Shown: positions 31,181 through 41,077 of the stretch, piece by piece
Position numbering within the stretch: the first letter of the stretch is position 1
Layout: each line of letters starts with the position of its first letter
NCBI GenBank assembly: GCA_905221615.1
Contig: CAJNDT010005446.1
Span: forward strand, 310,001-374,000
Direction of reading: 5' to 3'
From: Symbiodinium sp. CCMP2592
Lineage: Eukaryota; Sar; Dinophyceae; Suessiales; Symbiodiniaceae
Length of the DNA: 64,000 nucleotides
Translations under genes and position numbers: made by a program
Notes under the pieces: generated by a model
What the model was told of the DNA's origin: nothing
The model's input: the letters and a program-made list of their open reading frames with translations, nothing else
Database searches by the model: none

Positions 31181-33665
31181 TTATTTTGAACAATATTCTA
31201 TTGTACGCTGTGTACACAAGGCCATAATGATGATATAATCAGGTGTCACAACTTCTTCATCCCAGGCCTCTAAGCCTCCCGTATGGATGCGAGCAGTGAA
31301 CGAAGCGCTCATGTTGGCGATGGCATCGAGGATTGGCTGAGGATCACTGTACCTTAAAGATTGTTGCAAGGGTTCTTAATATGGGATTCAAATCTGCTTA
31401 TATCGGTCGGGGTCTGAGAAGGGGTAATGAAGGTGCTTTAAGGCCGTATATGGGGTGGAGGAGTTTATAACAGTTTCATCGGGGCTTGATAACAGTTCTG
31501 TACTAGGTTCCCCAGTATACCCACAATAATCAATGTATCCGCTGCTTTCCATCATTCCGTCCTAGTACGGAAACCCATGGCTACAAAAAGGGTGCTACCA
31601 GGACACCTCATAATTACGAAGAAATGCCCTTATAATACCTCTCTTATTGGTTTTTAGTGTGCCCCAAAAGCCCTATCATAATTACTACGGGCCTATATTA
31701 GCCACGCTGCTGTCGGATGGTCTGCAACACCTCCGAGATGTCTACGTCCACCTTGATGTTCTCGATGGCTGTCAAGACTGCCGAGAAATCCACGTCGAGC
31801 TTGAGGTCCTTGATTTGCCAGTATCCAAGTACACGGGTGCCGTTTCCCTGCTATACAGGTTGATAAGGAATCCAAAACAAAACCCCTAAACCCTAGACCC
31901 TAAACCCCTCAACCCTAAACCCCTAAACCCCTAAACCCTAAACCCCTAAACCCCTAAACCCTGAACCCTAAACCAAAAAAAGCGTACTGATGGGAGGCCC
32001 GGGGTCTCGAATGGCTTGCAAATCAACCCGGTTCGCCTCAATGGCTCTCATCACTGCTGTAAAGTCTATGTCCACCTTCACCTGGGTTCCCCAGTAGCCC
32101 TTGGGCTTAGGGTTTAGGGTCTCAATAATAAGGGTACCACAAGTCTCAAAGAGCGGTCATGTCATAGAGGGGAGCCGGATTAGCTCAACTTAAGGAGAAT
32201 CTTCTATAAGGAAGCCCAAAAAAAGAAAGAGGGCAAAAGGGTACTACTGGGGAACCGGGTCACTTGAGAAAGATCGACCCTGTTGGCATCGATGGCTGCC
32301 AGAACACGAGAGAAGTCGACCTGGGTAGTTGTTAGAATTATGGCCCCTTTTTGGGTACCCTAAATAATAGGTGCCGTACTCTAATCAGGACCCAAAAATG
32401 GGACCACAATTTTGACAACCACCAAAATTAGACCCAAAACCCTAAACCCCATAGATCCCTTTAAGGAACCCTAGGGATCCCTTTAAGGAGCCCTTTATGA
32501 AGGCCCCTAGGACCTCGGTCTTCTTGCCATGAATGGCTGCCAAGACCGGGGCGAAGTCGATGTCGAACTTCTGCTCGCGGATGGCTCGGATGACCTGAGA
32601 GATTTTTTTCATTCGCAGCGATGGAGTCTGTCTTCAGGCGACTTGGGCCCTGACCTGAGAGAAATCGACATCCAACCTCTTATTTTCAATGCGCGTCAGC
32701 GATGCCGAGAGATCGCGAATGGGGCCAAGCACTTCCTTAAAGTCGACATCCAGCTTCTTTTCATCGATGCGTGTCAAGACGGATGTGATGTCAACATCGA
32801 CGACAGACGGGCCAGGGGCAGCGGGGATCGATATCGAGTTGATAGCGTGGAGAAGTTCGTCAAAGCGTGCTGACAGTGACGACAAGTCTATGTCCAGCTT
32901 CTTCTCATCGATGCGTGCCAACACTGACGAGAAATCCACGTCGACCTTCTTCTCATCGATGCGTGTCAAGACTGATGAAAAATCGACGTTGAAGCTCTTC
33001 TCGCGGATAGCTTTGAGCACATCATCGATGCGCGTCACGAGTGATGTGAGATCGACATCTGACTTCTTCGCATCAATGTGTGCCAACACATCAGAGAAGT
33101 CGACATCTATCTTCTTGGCATCGATGTGTGCCAACACCGATGAAAAGTCAATCGATGAATCAACATCAAACTTCTGTGAGCGGATGGCTTCTAAAAGCGC
33201 AGAGAATTTGTCGTCGAAGTTCTTCTCGTAGATGGCTGTGCGCACCTCATCGATGCGTGTCAACACCTCCGACCAGTCTACATCGAACTTCTTCTCGTCG
33301 ATGCGTGTCAACACATGTGAAACGTCTACATCGAACGTCTTCTCATCGATGCGTGTTAACACCTGTGAAAAATCGACATCGAACTTCTTCTCATCGATGT
33401 GTGTTAACACCTGCGTCAGGTCTACATCAAAGTTCTTCTCACGAATAGCTGTCAAGACTGGATCAAAGTCAACCTTGACTTTGGATTCGTCAAAGTGAGT
33501 CACCACCGCTGAGAAGTCGAAGGACGAAAAGTCCGCTTCAACCTTTCTGTTCCTCAAATCTTTCAGGTCCCCACTCAGCAAAGCGAAGTTCGCAGACATC
33601 TCGGCACGAATACTCTTCATCTCCTGAAGTAGGATATCCGTGTGGCACTCGATTTGGTGCTTCAT
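31181..33665 (-). CDS. 16-residue-repeat protein, six exons, function unknown
   Basis: Exon 1 (33665-32655) is a 337-codon frame from an ATG. A helical N-terminus (MKHQIECHTDILLQEMKSIR) leads into at least ten copies of a 16-residue unit close to VLTRIDEKKFDVDFSQ. Alternating Val/Leu/Ile and Lys/Asp residues suggest a solenoid or coiled rod. The repeat continues in frame through exons 32594-32514, 32320-32264, 32081-32028 and 31808-31707, across phase-0 introns of 60, 193, 182 and 219 nt (all GT-AG). A likely last exon (31336-31181; PILDAIANMSASFTARIHTG) needs a non-canonical border sharing CAGC, giving 486 residues. Otherwise the protein stops at 31698-31700 with 437. The start is the first ATG; upstream exons are possible. 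No enzyme motif is visible. The introns carry repeat elements. Confidence 0.75.
31809..32027 (-). other. 219-nt intron with short inverted ends
   Basis: It begins GTTGATTTGCAAG and ends CTGGCAAATCAAG, so TTGATTTGC pairs with GCAAATCAA. The bulk is CCCTAAA-type repeat on the plus strand (31884-31975). Confidence 0.65.
32082..32263 (-). other. 182-nt intron with terminal inverted repeats and GTGA duplication
   Basis: The intron starts GTGACCCGGTTCCCCAGTAG and ends CTACTGGGGAACCCAG, followed by GTGAAG in the exon. The inner ends pair over at least 13 bp (GGTTCCCCAGTAG with CTACTGGGGAACC). GTGA occurs at both junctions. The middle includes TTTAGGG-like text. Confidence 0.8.
32321..32513 (-). other. 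193-nt intron composed of family W and family B elements
   Basis: On the minus strand the intron begins GTCCTAGGGGCC, contains the W block (AGGGATCCCTTTAAGG-type) and ends with a complete family B element (32321-32423), whose terminal CTACCCAG is the splice acceptor. Exons on both sides continue the repeat-protein frame. Confidence 0.8.
32595..32654 (-). other. 60-nt intron flanked by a 12-bp direct duplication
   Basis: TCTCTCAGGTCA (minus strand) spans both splice junctions, at 32662-32651 and 32602-32591, exactly 60 bp apart. Removing 60 bp restores the 16-residue repeat frame. Confidence 0.8.
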
Positions 33666-34204
33666 CCTTACTTCGAGGACCCCTAAGTCCTATGATCCTG
33701 CATCCTTACTTCCACAAGCCCAACGAACGAAAGGTTTCACTGCTCAGAGTATGAGCAAAATGTCATAAAGTAGTCTTACCAAAACACTGCTATGGGGGGC
33801 CTCAATAATTATAATAAGGCTCCCTTAACTATAAGGGATTTATGGGGGTACTGTAATGTAGGGGCCTTAACATTAGAATAGGGTTTTGGGGCCCATTATA
33901 AAATTATCATAAGGAACCCTAAGGAATGATATAGGTCTGGACCAAAACACCTCAAAAAGAAAACCATACGGTTTAAGATACCCTCAAACCCCGAAAGGAA
34001 ACCTTAAACCCGAAACCATAACCCAGAAGTAGAAACCCAACGCCAATCCGGCCCGGAAAAGGAGCCTTAAATAAGCCCTGGAAAGGGAACCCTCTGCAGA
34101 GCTAAGCATCTGCTTCGAAAGCTGTGATCGAACTTGCTCTAATAGCTCCACCTTGAAGTGGCAAGTCGGCTTTCCATGCTTGCCCACATCCTGAATTGCT
34201 AACG
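33666..34204. other. upstream flank with family K and A remnants
   Basis: GAAGTAAGGATG is directly repeated around a 5' remnant of family A just upstream of the repeat-protein ATG. Family K text (AGGGGCCTTAACATTAGAATAGGG) lies at about 33790 and 33861. No gene. Confidence 0.45.
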
Positions 34205-34306
34205 TAGGGGCCATAATAATTAGAATAGGGTTTTGGGTGATATTATACCTTAGTGATAACAAGGAGCCCCCAAAACCCTCTTCTAATTATTAAGGCCCCC
34301 TACACT
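34205..34306. mobile_element. family K palindromic element
   Basis: GTAGGGGCCATAATAATTAGAATAGGG pairs with CCTCTTCTAATTATTAAGGCCCCCTAC. Related half-copies occur at about 1408, 7843, 16275, 33862, 46890 and 47060. Confidence 0.75.
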
Positions 34307-34736
34307 ATTTCCGGTTCAGGGTCCGATGCTTCAGTGTTCAGGGCTTACGGATTAGGCTTTCTGGCTTAGCCGGTTAGGGTTCCGTGCTTCACGACTCGGT
34401 CTTGCCCACAGAAGCATAAAGGGTCTTTGAAATATGGGAAGGAAGAAGTAGCAATCAAGAAATAAAAACCCCTGAAGTGCGTGTATAACTACAGTACAGA
34501 ATACCCCCGAAACCGTAGTAAAGTCATCCTAAGCCCGAAACCCCAAATCCTATAGCTCACTTTAAAGGCATCCCCAGCCCACCTCGATGTCTTCCATGTC
34601 TCCCAAGTGTCCATAAGGCGTTTGGAAAGTATCGAGTTTCGACCACTGGTAACGTTCCGCATTCCTTAGCACCAGGTTTGGGAGTTGACTTAGGGGATAG
34701 CAGCTCTGGGTTTACGGCTGTGAGGGTTTAGGCTTT

Positions 34737-34838
34737 GGGTAGTTATCAAAATAAGGGTCCCTTTTGGGGTACCCTAAATATTAGGTGCCGTATTCTATGA
34801 AGGACCCAAAAAGAAACCACAATTTTGACAACCACTCA
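34737..34838. mobile_element. family B palindromic element
   Basis: TGGGTAGTTATCAAAATAAGG pairs with CACAATTTTGACAACCACTCA. Confidence 0.8.
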
Positions 34839-34866
34839 TTTGGAGTTTAGGGGCTTAAGGGGAACT

Positions 34867-34953
34867 CCAGAAAGTTGGAATATGGTTTCAGGGTAGGATA
34901 CCCTATAATTTACCATAAAGGGTTTAGGATAATCATATTCCAACTTTCTGGCT
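34867..34953. mobile_element. family F palindromic element
   Basis: CCAGAAAGTTGGAATATGG pairs with CATATTCCAACTTTCTGG. It is almost the same as 22869-22955. Confidence 0.88.
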
Positions 34954-35102
34954 TCTACTGTAAGGGTTTAGGGTTTTGGTTTAGGAGGTGGAGATGTTTA
35001 CGGCACTTGCAGCCTATGCTTCCCTTGGTCTCACAGGGGTTGTCTACATTCAGACAGCCGTACGGCAATTCTGCCTGCTTGTGCACCTGTCGTCAGACGT
35101 GT

Positions 35103-35330
35103 GCTGATATTACTAGTGCTACTACTAGTGCTGCAACTACCACTACAACTACCACTACCACTACCCCACTACTACTGCTGCTGCTACTACTACTACTACT
35201 ACGACGACGACGACGTATGCAACTACAAGCACCACCACCACAACGACGACTAGTCGACCGCAACAACGACTACCAGTGGCATCACCACTGCCTCTACCAC
35301 GCCCACCCCAACGCTACCAGCACTAAGCCA
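35103..35330. repeat. imperfect ACT/ACC/ACG trinucleotide microsatellite
   Basis: ACTACTAGTGCT, ACTACCACTACA, CTACTACTACTACGACGACG and CACCACCACAACGACGAC runs in series. Confidence 0.85.
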
Positions 35331-35599
35331 CCCCGTTCTTTCAATACTTGCCTAAAGCAGCACGTTTTTGCTGTAGGGCCCCTTATAATATAATTAGGAT
35401 AAGGAACCCCCAAACCCCAAATAGTAGAGGCAATTATTTGGGCCCCTATATTGAACATCTCAGCGTCACTTTCGAGATGTCGATGGCACGGAACTGTGCC
35501 TTGTTGCTGCTCATAGTGTACGCAGACTCCGACGCGACCGTGCGGAGGCCGTGGTCCAGGGGATCGTGCTCACTGTACTTAGAGCGCTGGTAGTCGAAG

Positions 35600-36247
35600 G
35601 TCCTGAGGGAATATAGGGTTCCTTTAAAGGGATCCTTATAAGGGGATCTATAAGGGATCTTAAGCCCAGAGAGCGCTGGCAGTCGAAGGTCCTGGTTTCT
35701 TCGGATAGGAAGCTGAAACGAGGGACCCCAGACCCTCGGAAGGATCCAAAAAGCAGATCCCTGGTAGTATAGGGCCCCAAATTAGGGGATCTACTTTCCA
35801 AATCCTCCCGGGGGTCTGGGACTAGGACGACTGGAGTCTACGCGACTGTAGGCCACATGCGATGTGCCAAACTCTCTTGTCAGTTTCGGGTCTCGGTGCC
35901 TGAGTTTTGTTGAACCTTCACTCACATGTCCATCCTATGCTGCCTGGAAACTCTGGCCCCAAAGTGGTTAACCCTCAACCCTAAACCCCCTAACCTTTAA
36001 CCGTAATCCTTAAGCCCTAAACCCCAAACTCCTAAACCCCTGAAGCCTAAACCCCAAACTCCTAAACCCCTAAAACCTAAACTCTAAACCCTAAGCCCCT
36101 AAAACCTAAACTCTAAACCCTAAGCCCCTAAAGCCCAACTTGGAACCTCGACCTCCAACAGAAAGCTGAAACCCCGGAAGAGCGGACCCAGTCTTAGTTG
36201 TCAACCTGATGACAACCTGAAGGCAAAACTTTGCGAGGTTTAGGGCT
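35600..36247. other. module repeat, unique text and CCCTAAA array
   Basis: A GGTTCCTTTAAAGGGATCC block ending AGCCCAGAGAGCGCTGG (35615-35680) sits inside a direct duplication of GCGCTGG(T/C)AGTCGAAGGTCCTG (35582 and 35673). A CCCTAAA-type array with a duplicated unit runs 35968-36140. Confidence 0.6.
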
Positions 36248-36370
36248 TACTTGGAGGGGCAGGGGACTTAGTAAGTATGGTTATAAGTAGAGTTATAAGT
36301 GCCCTAAATGGAGTTACCCCAATTATAACCTTATAACCCTACTTACTAAGTCCTCTGCCCCTCCAAGTAG
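36248..36370. mobile_element. family A' palindromic element
   Basis: TACTTGGAGGGGCAGGGGACTTAGTAAGTA pairs with TACTTACTAAGTCCTCTGCCCCTCCAAGTA, the most symmetric A' copy. Confidence 0.92.
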
Positions 36371-36450
36371 AGCCCCGGGCTTTAGGGTTTGGGGTTTGAG
36401 TTCAGTGTCTCGGGTTTCGGTTTGGGGTTGAGACTTGTGCAGAGGGAATC

Positions 36451-36533
36451 GGGGAGTGTCCGAAAATGGGGGACCCAGTATAACCTTACCATAAGGACAC
36501 CCAAATAGGATAGCCCCAGTTTCGGAAACTCCC
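36451..36533. mobile_element. family J palindromic element
   Basis: GGGGAGTGTCCGAAAATGGGG pairs with CCCCAGTTTCGGAAACTCCC. Confidence 0.75.
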
Positions 36534-38170
36534 ATCTGGCTTGGGCTCATGGATTTGATGGCTTTCCCTGTCCCGAATCAAAACTAGAACGATGATCATC
36601 AAGAGTTAGTGATCAAACAACTTTGAAGCTTGGATTTAGGGCTTAGGCTTTGGGGCAGTAGTGTCGCCCTGAACCCGAAACAACCAACTGCAAAACTCCA
36701 AGCCCTAAACCCAACCTCCGCAGCCCAAGTCACCCAAACCCAAAGGCAGGGGCAGGAGTTTAGGGCTTAGGGGTTTGGGGTCTTAGGGTCTAGGGTTTAA
36801 CCCCACATCCTCAACCGCAACCCGTAAGCCCCCACCAACCCAACAGGATGCAAGCCAAAAGCCTCGAAGCCCAGCCAGCGTAGGACAAGCTCCATGTTTC
36901 CAACACCCTAGTGTTTAGGGTTTGAAGGTTCAGGGTTAAACCCCAAACCCTCAAGCCTTAAGGGAACCCTAAACCCCTAAACCCTAAACCCCTAAAACTC
37001 TAAACCCTAAACACCTCAACCCCTCGAGGTCTCTCCCTTTAAACGCACCCCCCGCCGAGGTCTCCTGAAGTCTCCTGGGCCGGACATGGGCGAACCCGGA
37101 TCCGGGTGCGGATTCGTGGTTCCATGGTAGATCCTGGCTCAAAACTGAAGGGTTTAGAGTTTAGGGTTTTGTGGTTTGGGGTTTAGGGGTTTAGGTGGGG
37201 TTTAGGCTTTAGGTTCCTTTTTTTAAGGGATCTATATGGGTTCCTTGAAGGGTTCTATCGTAGATCCTGACTCAAAACTGAAGGGCTCCTTTTTTTAAAG
37301 GGATCTCTAGATGGGTTCCATTAAGGGTTCTATGGTAGATCCTGACTCAAAACTGATTAGGGTTTAGGGTTCAGGGTTTATAGCTTAGGGTTGGTTTTGG
37401 GGGGATGCTTGAACAGAAAACCCGTATGTGACAAGGAGACAGAATCTGTCTTATGAGTATGTGCTTTTTTTGCTGTTTGCTCATCTGCCTGCTTATGTCC
37501 TATACTGCCCAGTATACTATAACTGTAATAGGGAGCCACCAAATAGTATAGGTAATAAATTTAAGCCCCTGTGTTATGGTACCCTGCTATAGATCCCTTA
37601 AAGTACCCCTCATGGACCCCTTTGAAGGAACCCTAGGAACCCTTACATGAAGGTTAAGAAGTTAAGACCATGGCTGCGGAAGCGGGGAAGAGCGAGACTC
37701 TGTCGTTCCCCGTTTCGCGCGTCTGATGTTCGGGTTTTGGGTTTAGGGCTTAGGGTTTAGGGCTTCGGGTTTAGGGTTTAGGGTTTAGGGCTTAGGGTCC
37801 AGTGTTCGGGAAGCTGTTGAGCTTCAGGGGTGGGGCTTTAGGCCGTAGGGGTGGCGATTTAGCACGTCGGGTTTAGGGTTGGGGGTTTAGGATTTAGGGT
37901 TCCGGTTCTACGGTAAAGGATTGAGAGCAGATTTCAACTTTCTAACTCCCCGCGTCCCCCCGGTCCGCCGTTTCGGGTTCAGAGCTACGGGTTTGGGGTC
38001 TATGCCGTTTTTGATAGGACCATCGGCTAGGAAAACAGCCGAAATCTTACAACGCCGCTTACCAGACGATGAAATCCTAGAACCTGATCCCTAAACCCTA
38101 TACCATGACCTAACCCAACCCTTGCAAACGTTCGGACGGGTTTAGGGGTTCAGGGTTCAGGGTTTACCCT
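36534..38170. other. telomere-like filler, small direct repeat
   Basis: No gene seen. ATGGTAGATCCTG(A/G)CTCAAAACTGA(A/T) recurs at about 37122, 37256 and 37332 with TTTTTTAAAGGGATCT modules between. TTTAGGG text lies at 37735-37800. Confidence 0.5.
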
Positions 38171-38270
38171 AACCTACCAAAACCTACAAACAAGTAGGGC
38201 CCCTATAAATTCCATATTAGGGTTTATAATAAGAACCTACAAAAAAGTAGGGTTTGGTAGGTTAAGGTAG
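38171..38270. mobile_element. palindromic element Q
   Basis: CCTAACCTACCAAAACCTAC pairs with GTAGGGTTTGGTAGGTTAAGG. Single copy in the window. Confidence 0.65.
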
Positions 38271-38865
38271 GGCTTAGGGTTTAGAAAAGCAGAGGATCCG
38301 CGACGCGGAGGCGGATCTTCGAGACCCTGCCGACTTCGGGCGGATTGCTCTGCCGACGCTGCCCGGCATGGCACCGGCAGGGCCCTCTAAGGTCCAAATC
38401 CTCGTGGGGGGTTTCTGTAAAAACCTGTAGGATTTCCAGGAAAGCTCTGTAACAACTCAAAGCCCTGAAGCCTGAAGCTTAAACTCTTAAACATACAAGT
38501 TCCTGGATCCTACATCTCAGCACCCGAAATCGCGAGAGCTTCAGAAGCGAAACTTCATCGACGAGTCCTTCCAGCCCCCAATCCCCAACACGAAAACCCT
38601 AAACCTACACCCTAAACCTTACCCAAACTCTAAACCCTAAACCCCTGAACCCCTAAACCCTAAACCCTAAACCCCTGAACCCCTAAACCCTAAACCCTAA
38701 ACCTCCTAGAACCCAAACTCTCCCCCCCGTCCCTGCAGCGCGACGGCTTTGGATGCAGCTGAAACTGCGAGCCGATGTGCGAAGAGAGTTTCGAGTTTAG
38801 GGTTTAGAGTTTAGGGTTTAGGGTTTAAGGTTTAGAGTTTAGGGTTTAGGGTTTAGGGTTTCCGA

Positions 38866-38973
38866 CCCAGAGAAGAGACTCCAATATCCCGTAATTAAGG
38901 AATATACCTTCAATTGTAATAGGATCCCTAATATGCTAAATATTCCTTAATTAAGGGATATTGGAGTCTCTGG
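38866..38973. mobile_element. family C' palindromic element
   Basis: CCCAGAGAAGAGACTCCAATATCCC pairs with GGGATATTGGAGTCTCTGGG. Confidence 0.88.
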
Positions 38974-39256
38974 GGGGCTGGTTTTCGGGCTCCTTCGGTT
39001 GGGCGGTTTAGGCTCCGTCGGTAGGCTCCGTAGGTTTGGGCTTAAAGGGTTTAGGGTTTGGGGTTTTGGGTTTAGGGGCTGTAGGGATAGTGCGCAGCTC
39101 TTGTGAAAGAGGGCTCTGTCGTGAAGAAGCCCGATTTGAAAGCCACCCCACTGGGGATTCTTGAAATCTTCGGGCCACGTCTTGGTGTCGCTGTCACTGT
39201 TGGGGTTAGCTTAGGGCTTAGGGTGGATCTACCGTAAACCCCCCTAAAGTATGGTA

Positions 39257-39385
39257 TACTTAAAGGATCATGGGACTTAGTAACTTAGGGCTATTATTGA
39301 GATAACTATACTTATAAGTACTTATATCCCCAATTAATTAAGGTACTTAAAACCATAGCTACTAAGTCCCATGATCCTCCAAGTA
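39257..39385. mobile_element. family A palindromic element
   Basis: TACTTAAAGGATCATGGGACTTAGTA pairs with TACTAAGTCCCATGATCCTCCAAGTA. Confidence 0.9.
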
Positions 39386-39609
39386 GGGCGTGGTTTTAGG
39401 GCTTCGGGCTTATGTTGTTGACGTTGGTACTGTTGCTGCTGCTGGGATGAGGAGCCAGAGCTTCGATCTACTTCGGGGGTCCGGGGGTTAGGGTTTGACG
39501 TCCTTGGGCCTTCATTGGGGCTCTATAAGGGTTCCTTTAATCTAAAGGGATCTATAGGGGATCTATATATACTGTAAAGGGTACTATAAGGGGTTTAGGG
39601 TTAGGGTTA

Positions 39610-39715
39610 ATGTAGGAACCTGATTAAGAAACCTTGGGACTTTATTGGGGTTCCTTGTATGAATCCTACTATTTTGGGGCTATAGGCCCAGGGTTTCTTA
39701 ATCAGGTTCCTACAT
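39610..39715. mobile_element. family H element, TA-flanked, inserted in telomere-like text
   Basis: ATGTAGGAACCTGATTAAGAAACC pairs with GGTTTCTTAATCAGGTTCCTACAT-type ends. TA at 39608-39609 and 39716-39717. Excision would join TTAGGGTTA with GGG, restoring telomere-like text. Confidence 0.88.
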
Positions 39716-39821
39716 TAGGGCTCATGATTTAGAGTTTAGAGCCCAGGGTTCAAGGGTTCAAGGTCTAGGATTCAGAGACTAGTTTGAATAAGCCGTTGTT
39801 TGCTGCAACTACTGCGAACCT

Positions 39822-39861
39822 CCTCCTCCTCCTCCTCCTCCTCCTCCTCCTCCTCCTCCTG
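39822..39861. repeat. (CCT)n microsatellite
   Basis: About 12 CCT units. The short frame across it encodes a Ser run and is not a gene. Confidence 0.9.
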
Positions 39862-40048
39862 CTCCTCCCCCTCCTGCTCTTACCACTACCGCTACCACTC
39901 GGAAATCTGCACTTTCTGTGCTGAGCTGCAGCTCCTAATCATCCTAACCCTAAATCGTATTCATTCCCTCGGGCATCGGCTCTAATGAGAAAAATCGCCT
40001 GCGCGCCCGAATACCCACATCCCTCTAAGGCTTCCTTTAAGGGATCTA

Positions 40049-40144
40049 CCCAGAGACTCCAATATCCCTTAATTAAGGAATATTCCTTAAATTATAGTAG
40101 GATCCCTAAATATTCCTTAGTTAAGGGATATTGGAGTCTCTGGG
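40049..40144. mobile_element. family C' element with TA duplication
   Basis: CCCAGAGACTCCAATATCCC pairs with GGGATATTGGAGTCTCTGGG. It lies within GGGATCTA|...|TATAAGGGTTC. The common uninterrupted module is GGGATCTATAAGGGTTC, so TA was duplicated on insertion. Confidence 0.92.
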
Positions 40145-40535
40145 TATAAGGGTTCTTTTACGGGATCTCTAAGGGCTCCTTAAAGGGATCTCGAAGGGCT
40201 CTCTTCAGGGTTGAGAAGTTAGGGCTCAGGGTTTAGGACACAAAATTTCGAGGGATGGGTTCGAAGGTCTGGGGCGTAGGGTTTAGGATTTTAAGATTTT
40301 TGGGGGGTTTAGGGTTGAGGGTTTGGGGTTTGGGCGTTAGGGTTTGGGAGTTTTCCGATTTAGGGTTTAGGGTTGAGGGTTTGGGAATTGGGAATTTAGG
40401 GTTTAGGGTTGAGGGTTTGGGAATTTAGGGCTTGGGTTTTGCGGCGTGAGTCTCGGCTTTTCTCTTCCACTCCAAAGCGCTTTCTAACTTTCCACAAGCA
40501 AAGCCTAGCCCTCAGCAAGTGGCTGCATGCTGCCC
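40145..40535. other. TTTAGGG-like filler
   Basis: GGGATCT modules followed by repeated GGGTTTAGGGTTGAGGGTTTGGG blocks. No gene. Confidence 0.6.
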
Positions 40536-40659
40536 ACTTGGAGGATCATGGGACTTAGTAACTAGAGCTATTATGAAGGTATCTATACTTATAATTACTT
40601 ACAACCCCAATTAGGGTACCTATAACCATACTTACTAAGTGCCAGGATCCTCCAAGCAG
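40536..40659. mobile_element. family A palindromic element
   Basis: CACTTGGAGGATCATGGGACTTAGTA pairs with TACTAAGTGCCAGGATCCTCCAAG. Confidence 0.88.
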
Positions 40660-40817
40660 GACGCAGCCAGAGAGCTCATGCCGTTGCCGGCCTCAAGGGC
40701 GGGACTGGTGCTTAACACCTACACTAAGGGATCCTTATGGGGGTTCCTTAAAGGGATCTATAAGGGACTCTTTAAGGGATCTTTGTAGGGTTTGGGGGTT
40801 CCTTTACACTAAACCCC

Positions 40818-40910
40818 ATAAAGTTGGAAACCGGATTAAGGCCAAATAGTGCTGGGATTCCCTATGTATTACTCTTAAGGATTGAAGCTATGGGGTTTCC
40901 AACTTTTCGG
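40818..40910. mobile_element. family F element, uninterrupted empty-site copy
   Basis: ATAAAGTTGGAAACCGGATT pairs with GGGGTTTCCAACTTTTCGG. It carries the continuous GCCAAATAGTGCTGG that is split by family B at 8280. Confidence 0.85.
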
Positions 40911-41077
40911 CTTCTACTGTACTGGCATGTGGCTTCGAAGGCTTGGGATTAAGGGTAAAAGGTTCAGAGCTTGGGGTAGGTGTCTGTGTATCTATTTAGT
41001 AATCGGTGCTGTGACTCTGGTTGAATCTGGATACATGAGGCATAGGCCGGCAATGTTGAAGATGTCACACTGAGCAG

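Noticed and set aside
32689..33498. Plus-strand Ser/Thr/Met-rich frames
   Set aside because: They are the antisense of the minus-strand 16-residue repeat gene, whose frame continues across introns in register.
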